A stretch of DNA of 64,000 nucleotides from Adiantum capillus-veneris (Eukaryota > Streptophyta > Polypodiopsida > Polypodiales > Pteridaceae). This document shows positions 55,620 to 64,000 of the stretch, in pieces (the stretch's first letter is position 1; each line of letters opens with the position of its first letter). The notes below the pieces were generated by a model. The model was not told where the DNA came from. It saw only the letters and a program-made list of their open reading frames with translations, and did not search any database. The stretch covers positions 4,893,045-4,957,044 of the forward strand of contig CM043959.1 of NCBI GenBank assembly GCA_014529385.2, given 5' to 3'. The position numbers and the translations under genes were made by a program.

Positions 55620-56579
55620 GTTTTTATTTAATCATTTTGTTTAATTATGCTGGCATCGCTTTTTAAAACAAGGTGACATGGCACGAGGTTCATTCTTCAA
55701 GGTTGCATAAAGAGTGTTTGTGTGTGAGTCCGCTTCTGTTTTTGGGGAAAAATTGTTGTATTCAATTAAAGGACAGTTGCCCCTAAAGTAAGATAGGGGC
55801 TATCCTGTCCTATGAAACAAGAAAGTGGGAAAGGGTTTTGACTACATATGTTGCACCCAATCCATCAAAGTCCAAGGTCGCGGGGCAAGGGATCTCGACC
55901 ACTCATTTACTGTCCATTATTGACAATAATTTCAGCATGGGCCGTCAGATGTGAGACAAGTCACCATGTGTAATCACGCATGGCAATGATTGGCAATCAT
56001 TTTGCGACACCTCAGCATGTGGAAAAATGGCTGCCTGTACTTCCGTTGCATGACTACACGTGCTCGTCGTCAGAGTCCAGTGCTTGGCCCCCCTCCCCTA
56101 GACCTTGACGGCAGGAAAGGTCTTTTGATGACCTTTCCCTCATAAAAATTGCTCCTTCCATGGCTCCCGGCTCCCCGCCGGTCGCAATGGGGTCGCACTT
56201 TTTACATGGAAAGGTCATTTACTGAGCTTTCCCTACCCCATAAACTCATGGATCTAGCTTGTACAATCTGGAAGACTAATGAAAACTAAAGTACACTTTC
56301 TCCATTTTTGCTAACAGACAAACTTTTGGATACCACTAGTACTTAACTAAGTGGCATCCCTTATATGAGATTTGTTCTCCTTCATGATGTACAAAATGTT
56401 GGTCCTTAACTAGATGGGATTAGTATTATGAGGTCTTCCAAAGACTGGCTTATATTTTTCATTCCATACATGCCAAATGTATGCGCTTCTAACATAGGTC
56501 CAAACAGGGATGTCCATATGTTTACATTCCTTTTAAAAAATAGACTTCCAAGATATTTGGAACATGTCATCTACACACA
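55620..56579. other. No recognisable gene
   Basis: Possible intron or intergenic DNA after the exon above; from about 56300 probably the 3' part of the LINE. No motif or clear poly(A) seen. Confidence 0.4.
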
Positions 56580-59500
56580 CTATTTGTAATTCCCTTGTAA
56601 AGTGGAAGTTGAGAGGGCAATTGATAAACAAATGAGGAAGAGATTTCTCTTGAAGATAACACATGCAAAACAAACCCCATTAGAGCTACCAAACTTCTTG
56701 GCTTTTGAACATGTCCATAAACCGTGATGTAGGATTAACCACATGAGGCTATTGTGTTTGATAGATAAAGGATAAGCCCACAAGCATTTGAATCTATAGG
56801 CCCATTGGTTTGCATTCCAAGATATCCTCCATCCGGAGTTCAATTTTGACTCATCAAAGAGGGGTCCATTTTGGCTTGAGCACTTGTGGAGTTGTAGATG
56901 GTAAAACAGATCCTTGTTATAGAAAGTGGTTTCTCTTTGAAGAATCTTGGAGCTATGGAATTCATTACCTCCATTTTTTCTAGTTGAAAATATGCACAAG
57001 CTTTTGATATTTGGTAGTGTTGGAGAAGTTCAGGCTTTGTAAGCCACTTTTATCCTTGAAGACTTCCTTCGAGCATCTTATCCCAACCTTGTATTAGCTA
57101 TGTGCCATTCTTGAGAGGAGATCTTGGTTGTCTTTGAGGAAGTGACCAAACCATGTGGATTCATTCAACCAAACTTGTGGCTAGATAGTAGTAATTCTCT
57201 AGGAGAAACCCAATAGCTTTTGATGGAGAGTCGGGCTTTCCAGTATCTGCACACCAAGTTAGAACCTTTTGGGACAACATTAGCATGAGAATACCGTATG
57301 TGAGTAGAAGATAAATCTTTCTAGGTTCCCTTTTCCTTTATATGAAAGAAATGCATAGATCTCTTGATAAAACAGGCCCAAAAACCATTTGAGTCAGCTA
57401 CTTTGAGAATCCATTTTGCAGATAATTTGATGGCCAATTTATGAATGTCTAATATGTGTAGACACCCTCTGTCCTTAGACATGTAGTAGGTATTTCAAGG
57501 ATTCTTTGAATTATATTAATCTCTTGAGTTCCACCGGCCAGCCCACAAAGACCTTCTAGCCAGATTGAACAACATGTTAAGTTGATATCGTGAAGGCAAC
57601 CAACAAGATTGAAAAAATATAATAGAAGACAAAGGTAATGATTAAGCACAAATCCTCTGACAGAAAGATTAGGTTGGTAATTTTGCCAGGTAAAGAACTT
57701 TGTCTTTAAATTATCGAGAACCCAGTTCCATCTTTGGTTGGAAGTAGCATGAAACCCCATAGGAATTGCAAGCAGTCTAAATAGTTTTCCATCCATAATT
57801 GGTTGACACCCAACTTATGCTACCGCAGAAGAACATTTACCATGTGCTCCTCTTTAATTTGTATTGGCTAAGAAAAAGATATCAAGGCATTCCTAAAAGG
57901 CTTCAATAGATTGTGCATCATTCCTCGATCATTTCTTTCCAATGCATTAGCATCATCTACAAATTGTTCTAAACACAACTACTATGATGAGCCTGGAATA
58001 TCTATAGCTTTAATGAATCTTCCTTTTTGCATAAGACTTTTAGCGAGCCATCCCAAGGAGTAAGAGGAGAATGAACTATCTAGGTGAGGCCACCCTGACT
58101 TAAAATTGTGTTCACTTTTATTAAGCTCAAAAATCAAAGGTTTATGATCAGATATGAGGATGGAATAATAAATTTTTCAACTCACAAGCTAGTAATCCTG
58201 CATAGCAATGCCATCTCTAGATATGTAAAATATGTCTAACCTTCAAGATCTGAAACAATTAACATGTTGTTTGTTAAGACTATGTAAAGCCAGCGTTTTG
58301 TGAAAAATCAACCAATGCATGTTTATCAAACATATTATCCAACTTTCCTTCTCTATGCCTTGTATGATGGTATGAACAAGGGAGTTACATCTATCATTGA
58401 TAGTAGTGACCATGGTGAAATCACTTGTTAACAAAATAAGAGAGTAAAAATAGATGAGTACGTTCAGACCATCAGCAGCTCTTTAAAAGGGACTTAGAAG
58501 CATATATGCACAATCGAAGGGTTCCCTCAAGGAGAGCTCCACCCAACTACCCCTTTCACTATGTTGTACCTCACAAATCAAATGCTCATGTTTGTTAGCA
58601 ATCCCCACAAATGTCCCTCCCTTATTAGGGACATGGGTGAAAGAAAACCATATAAATTAATTGCTAATTTTTTTTCAAGCTAAAAATTGGAGCTTCACCT
58701 CTAGCCTTAACCTCTTGTAAAAAAATGGAGCTTCCTCTCTAGCCTTAACCTCTTGTAAAAAAAATAAGATCAAAAACCAGTTGTAGATCAGTATTCCGGC
58801 TCTTTTTATACAAGCTGCCCTACAAGAATATATGAGTAATTAGCCCTTTATAGTTAAAGGAAACACCAATAACATTAGTATTAATTTCTTTGAGTTTTTA
58901 GAGGGTTTGACTAAAGGCACGGAAGCTATATTTGGGTCCAAGGATGATTCTTTCTTCCTCTAAGGTTTTCGAAGCTGCTTGTGCGGGAGGGTCTGCTCTG
59001 TAGCATGTTCCATGAGAATATTAGATGAGCTCAAAGGGGAGTGAATCATTTTATGTAGGGATGATTTATCTAGATTTTTAGATTAGCCTTTTCTAAGTCT
59101 CCTTTGGTTGGCTCCAAAGGATGAGTAGTTGAGTCCTCGCATTCATCTCTATCAAATCCTTCCATATTTGAAGAATCAAAAACCTCATCCGATAAGGCAC
59201 CAAATTTGTTAGCATTTCTACTTCCATTGGGTTTAGTAGTAGCTTTATTTATGTTAGTGCCTCGTCTACTAACTTGCTGAAAGCCTTCATTTACTTCCTT
59301 TACTTTTTTCAGCTTATTTTGCATCCTTTTGCTACTTTTTTATGAGCTCATGCAGGGTAGTCTTTTATAAGGTGACCCTATTTAAGACAATGAAAAAAAG
59401 CATGGGTAGATTCCTATTAACCACCTTTTGATTCTACAGAGTTTGGCCCAAAGTCATCCTTCAATATAGCAATGTTTTTAAGCACCATGTCAATATCGAC

Positions 59501-59700
59501 CACCTCAATCAATAGTTGAGGGTCCCATTTTTCCCTGAAGTGTACTAAATCCAAATTCACTCGCCAACACCAAGTGTCATCTACAACTATTCTTAAATAT
59601 AGGTATTGGTGGTCTCTTTCTCCAATACATAGAACTGTTTATCAGACCAAACTGTCCGAAGCCCCTCAAAATGAAGGGCTAGCCCAACAACATCACATTT
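56580..59700 (-). pseudogene. Second L1-like LINE, internally deleted
   Basis: Minus-strand order from the right: ORF1 remnants (FEGLRTVWSDKQFYVLE-like region near 59640, a zinc knuckle relic HCLK-GHLIKDYP near 59370, and NKATTKPNGSRNANKFGALS at 59324-59070). Then endonuclease pieces: LQEVKARG near 58740, present twice through a local duplication; LLTSDFTMV at 58437-58411 in place of GDFN; and ISDHKPLIFEL near 58150. Soon after SDH the sequence moves to the region just before the RT catalytic motif FVDDANAL (57963-57940), so most of the RT fingers and palm are deleted. The thumb (RWNWVLDNLKTKFFTW) and a zf-RVT region (LWAYPLSIKHNSLMWLILHH, 56999-56580) follow. Non-functional. Confidence 0.8.
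58689..58770. repeat. Short tandem duplication in the LINE endonuclease
   Basis: GGAGCTTC-CTCTAGCCTTAACCTCTTGTAAAAAAA occurs twice, duplicating on the minus strand the codons for LQEVKARG that include the endonuclease Glu. Confidence 0.87.
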
Positions 59701-60499
59701 TACTATTGCAATTCCTGTTTTAACTTACATATGCATGTACTTGAGAATGAGCACTATGCTTGCTATCAATCACAGAGCATGAGGAAAATCTTATGTCATG
59801 TAATTCTTTTAAAAGAAGATCTAGTTTCGATGCAATTTGATACAATTCAATGCTAATCAAGGGAAATTAAGCTTTCTTTAACCAAACTTGATCCACTTTA
59901 GCTTTAAAACTAGTATAGACAATTAGATAATTCACTAGCTCAATCCATCAAAGCTAAATAGCTTTATAGTGTGATTAAATAGAACTCAAATTAATCCAAA
60001 TACGTGTCTTTGATTAGATGGTAGTTGAGTGCATTTATACATACGAGTTTATAAGTGTAAGCACATATATGGGTGAGAAAACCCTGAGCATGGTCGTCAC
60101 ACTATGTTTTTAAAAAGACATGGGCGTGCACTTATATTATCCTTTTTGAAACCACGTAACATTTTTGCTTAATGTATGAGCAAACCACAAACATAGTCAT
60201 ACGGTGGTTTTAGCCTAAGAAGGTCACAGAGGACTGGTGGAGGAAACGTGCAAATCTCTCACCATTAAAAGCTTCACTATCACATTAAAGGTAATATAAC
60301 CTTTGTTTGCATTTTAGTCTTTTTATCACCATCTCATTAGATACAATATGGTTTTTTTTTTCACTTTAGTGTTTTTTAAAAGTTGTCTCTATATTGGTGC
60401 TGATGTAAGGCATTAAAAATGTATAAAGAAGATCCTCTCCCTCTCCCTCGACCCTCCATGGGTTAAAAAATAGATTCTCCCTAACCAGTGAAAGTAAGA
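59701..60499. other. No recognisable gene
   Basis: A/T-rich DNA. A short block (GGGCGTGCACTTATATTATC, 60123) is repeated at about 61050. Confidence 0.5.
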
Positions 60500-60660
60500 T
60501 AAACAAGAAATTCTTTAATTTCTAGGTCAAAATATGAATCTTTTGTCGGTAATAACACTGAAGCTTGTGTAAATTTCTCAATTTTCTTAAAGGCAAGCTC
60601 AAAATCTAACCGAGATTTTATAATTTTAGCTAATTAAAATACATTGGACCCCGGTTTTTT
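60500..60660. repeat. Dispersed repeat A, right-end fragment
   Basis: CTTTTGTCGGTAATAACACT, GGCAAGCTCAAAATCTAACC and GGACCCCGGTTTTTT match 41230-41365. Confidence 0.82.
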
Positions 60661-60675
60661 TCTAACACTACCTCC

Positions 60676-60751
<76 letters not shown>
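60676..60751. repeat. Compound (CT)n-(CA)n microsatellite
   Basis: About 43 bp CT followed by 32 bp CA. Confidence 0.97.
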
Positions 60752-60754
<3 letters not shown>

Positions 60755-61000
60755 GTTCAGAAAAAGTGTGCCTCAGCTTAGCCTTGAGACGGTTGCAAAT
60801 CCAAATTAGCCGCTTGAAGGGAGGGGGACAAGGAGAAATTCCGCTTGAAAAATTTAGAAAAATAGAGTAAAAGTACAAAAAATGTTGATTATTTTGTAAA
60901 ATTTCCTCTTTGAATCTATTCCAAAGGAAATTTTGTATGTTTTTCAAAATGATTTTTCTCAAACACTGACACACACACACACACAATTCATTGCAGTTAA
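60752..61000. repeat. Dispersed repeat B, diverged third copy
   Basis: TAGTGTTCAGAAAAAG, GCCTCAGCTTAGCCTTGAG and TTAGCCGCTTGA resemble 33700-33760 and 62235-62290. The remainder is weakly similar. Confidence 0.6.
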
Positions 61001-61402
61001 AAATATTGTCTTCTTGAGGCCACCGTAAAAACTTTACTTTGTTAGAAAGATATGGGCGTGCACTTATATTATCCTTTTCGAAAACCACATTTTTACTTAA
61101 TGTATGAACATGGTTTTTAACCGCAATACTATGTCATTTGAAGCTTTCTACATATATGTTTGTACTTTCAAGTGTATGCAAACGTATTTCACCAATATTG
61201 TAAAAACTGTTAATAACTCAATATTAAGAAGGCATAATATACTTAATAAACCCTTTTTTTTATTCAAACAAGGTGAAGAGACACGACGGCCTGCTAATTT
61301 AAGGGAGGGAATGAGATTTGAAGAAAGATTCGAATGAGTGCCTACAATCACATTCAATTTTTATTGTGTCTAAATATAAAATTATTCAGTATACATATAT
61401 AA

Positions 61403-61977
61403 TCACAAATGGTTTATATATTAGAAGAGGCCCCACTTAAATAACGAGGTGAAAGATACGCATTGCACATTATCATTTGAACGAAAAATTAAATATACAT
61501 CATATATTCATTATACATACACAAGCTAAATTCAGAAGAGTCGTTGGCAAAAACCTCGTCTCTTTCTTCCACCTCTCTCTTCATTCACAAGGGACGGAGG
61601 TAGCTCTATAAAATTTATTATGTATGATTTTGACGTCCAATGAGCTATAGTGTAGTGGTAGTGTTGTACATAGATGTTGGATTCAATTCAATCACATCGA
61701 TTCACGTTTGTGTTGAAAAGTGGACAATAGAACTGCTCTTCTGAAGACGGGGGAAGGCTAGCTATTTTTTTGTGCGTCGAGAGAAGTATAATTTCCTTTT
61801 GTGCCAACGGACAGCATCCATCATGGTGAAGGCACATTCCTTTTTGAATGACTTTCATCGGCTCTGGTGAACCCAACTATAATCTCGAATGGTTTATATA
61901 TCAGGAAAAGCCGTACTTAATTAATAAGGTGAAATGTGCACATTACACATTATTATTTGAAAACAAAATAAAATAAA
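61403..61977. repeat. Direct repeat of about 95 bp, 480 bp apart
   Basis: AATGGTTTATATAT-AG-A-AGGCC, CTTAA-TAA-GAGGTGAAA and CACATTAT-ATTTGAA occur at 61403-61497 and 61885-61977. About 80% identical by eye. Confidence 0.72.
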
Positions 61978-62224
61978 GTAATAAAATAAAAAACACGTTA
62001 ACACTAAAACAAAAGAATATATTAATGTTATCATTAAAAAAGATAGTTTTAATAAACAAAGAGAATAATAAATCAATTTAATAATTCAATAAAATGAATC
62101 TTGCTGAAGTCTTTTAAAAAAGGACTCTTTACAAGTGAGAGTATAAATAAAACAAGTGGCTTTCTTTAAAAATAGGAAAGTGAGCAATTCATTAGGCTGA
62201 GTTAAAATGGAACCAGTGTTACGG

Positions 62225-62790
62225 AAAAGGATTGCAATTTGTCTTAGCTTAGCCTTGAGCCGCTTGAAAATCGAGACTAGCCGGTTGTAAACCATGATAA
62301 AGGCAAGAAGAACGGTGAAATATGTGAGAAAACAGTTCAAAAATCTTGCAAAATTTAAATTTATGCTAATATTTTTGATTCGTTTCTTTGTGAGGAGGAG
62401 ACTCGGCCGCCAATCAGTTAAGAAAAGAGACATTTTCAAATATTGACTAGAATTAATTTATAGAATGCAAGAATAGTGAAGCCATGTGAAGCTGTGAAAT
62501 GAAATGTGAAATAAAAAGAACTCTCCAATATATGTGTGTGTGTGTTTTTACTGAATTTATTAAAGTTATGCAAGGTGAAGCTTCACTTTAACATTTTAAA
62601 ACAATAGAATGTGAGAAAAGTTGAGAGATGTTAGAATGTGAAATGAAAGGTGACATCAAAAGATCCATTTACTATTTTAAATCTAAAATAACACTTACTG
62701 TAAGTTTCAATCATCACACACTCAAAACATTGAAAGTATGCCTAACCTAACTCTCCTCTAAGGCTTCTTTTAAAAAGCCAAAAATTTGAA
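62225..62790. repeat. Dispersed repeat B, copy 2
   Basis: Aligns with 33700-34350 from TAGCCTTGAGC-G-TTGAAAAT to AAGGCTTCTTTTA-AAAGCCA. A short GT run sits where copy 1 has its long microsatellite. Confidence 0.85.
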
Positions 62791-63524
62791 TCAATACTTC
62801 ACATCATATATGGATCAAACTCCTATGGAGACTCTTTGATCCTTTGTTCTTTAGTCTTTTTCAACAATATGCCAAATACAATGAAGTTGCTTTGTGTAAT
62901 ATATAGCATTTGAAAGGAAATGCTTTCTTTCTGATCTTCAACTTTTAAAGGGACACATGTCAAGCAAACAAATTTGAATGACCTTCACCCATATGGATAC
63001 TAAGGCCTTTAGCGAGCCAAAAATCCTTAGCGGTGCAAATGAACCCAAAATGATACTTCTACATCATATAATATACTTGATAAACCCTTTTTACTTATTT
63101 TTTTAACAAGCCACATATAGCACCTATGGTAATAAACCATTTTTGTTTTAAATTGAAAAGACCCTAAGCTGTCCACATTGAATATGTCTCAGATAATTTA
63201 AACAATGACAAGATCGTGGCATATTTAAAAACAGGATAGCACTTTTCAAAAACCCACCTAAAGCACTTAACAATGTTACTCCTAGGACTCACACTCTTCA
63301 TAAGTTGCTTCTTTGTATATGAGTAGAAAACAGAACAAATATTCAGCCATAAAAAAGCCTAAGAGCTAATATTCACTTACATACAAGTGAATGTATGTCT
63401 GACGTATATAAACACCAATTAAATGAAAGTTGCAAGTTTAATTAATAAAAGCTTTGGCTCAGTAAACTAAGGATCGATGACTGCTTGCTTCAATGAAATG
63501 ATAGAACGGTTTAAATGAAGGAAA
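62791..63524. other. No recognisable gene
   Basis: A/T-rich DNA without motif. A short match to 61235 (ATAATATACTT-ATAAACCC) is at 63068. Confidence 0.5.
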
Positions 63525-63640
63525 AATTACCAAAATACCCCTCAAATTTCAAAAATTCTCAAATGCCCCCAATATTTTGTCATAAATTCCCAAAATGCCC
63601 TTCAAATTTCTCAATTTTCCCAAAATACCCCTGGTCGTGA
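63525..63640. repeat. Degenerate tandem motif CCAAAATRCCCCTCAAATTT
   Basis: Four related blocks (CCAAAATACCCCTCAAATTT, CAAATGCCCCCAATATTTT, CCAAAATGCCCTTCAAATTT, CCAAAATACCCCTGG) spaced 30-40 bp. Confidence 0.7.
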
Positions 63641-64000
63641 GCTGAAATTTCTCCAAAGATTAAAAAAGTTGTCGCTTTTCATAGGCCGTAGACTGATTGT
63701 CTATCAATACAAGATGCTAAAACTAGAATTTGAGTTGGTTATCTAGGCTTTGGAGATGAATCACTTCATTATTTTTGGACATAATTGACTTTTTTTGCGA
63801 GGTAATTTGTGACAAATTACATGCTAAGCACTCAAAAACGGATCTCAATTGCCAAATAGGAATAAAGATTAAAAATTCTTGAACAATCCAACCAAAATAG
63901 ATACAAGGAAACACCTCAACTTTCTTGGGGATAGATGAACTCCAAATGCTACATGTAGGACCGGATGTCGACGTCGTGGTGTTGATGTATTGCGGCAGCG
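63641..64000. other. No recognisable gene
   Basis: Window end. A short minus-strand frame at 63723-63914 shows no motif. Confidence 0.45.

Noticed and set aside
61640-61700. tRNA-like TAGTGTAGTGGTAGTG followed by GGATTCAATTC
   Set aside because: The B box is too poor, no stems form, and there is no second copy; left as coincidence or a very old relic.

Overview
This is nuclear DNA of a land plant with a large, repeat-rich genome. The evidence is plant-type Ty1/copia and Ty3/gypsy elements primed by initiator-Met or Asp tRNA, plant L1-like LINEs, a CACTA transposon whose transposase gene has short GT-AG introns, long CT/TA/GT microsatellites, and almost no host coding sequence. The style would fit a fern, another non-seed plant or a gymnosperm, but the sequence alone does not settle this. 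All positions, splice sites and homologies were read by eye; no searches were run.

Layout. 1-5.7 kb: the 3' end of a copia element (RT-RNase H and 3' LTR) inserted into a decayed Ty3/gypsy pol. 6.6-32.2 kb: two related LTRs on the minus strand, one next to a polypurine tract (7.19 kb) and one next to a tRNA-Asp-type primer site (31.31 kb). They probably bound one old Tat-like element whose gag-protease remains at 10.5-11.8 kb. Inside it lie a minus-strand chromodomain-type gypsy element (13.93-22.29 kb) and a plus-strand gypsy element with 123-bp LTRs (23.03-29.27 kb, 5-bp target duplication). Three small inverted-repeat elements are inserted in these. 33-34.4 kb: microsatellites and one copy of a dispersed repeat. 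35.11-39.20 kb: a minus-strand LINE with poly(A) and a 16-bp target duplication. 39.2-43.6 kb: repeats and microsatellites.

43.85-54.58 kb is the most interesting part. It appears to be a small (about 2.4 kb) replitron-like transposon encoding a single-tyrosine HUH (Rep-type) endonuclease. Three different tandem iteron-like arrays and two hairpins lie upstream of the gene, and a 9-bp direct repeat bounds the element. A complete 8.28-kb CACTA element (3-bp target duplication) sits in frame inside the 3' coding part of the Rep gene. An intact copy of the host repeat at 40.7-41.4 kb gives an empty-site comparison for the Rep element.

54.6-64 kb: one GC-rich ORF with a signal-peptide-like N-terminus and a TATA box (the only candidate host gene), a second, internally deleted LINE (about 56.6-59.7 kb), and dispersed and tandem repeats. 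Order of insertion: host repeat, then Rep element, then CACTA; and Tat-like element, then gypsy elements, then inverted-repeat elements.
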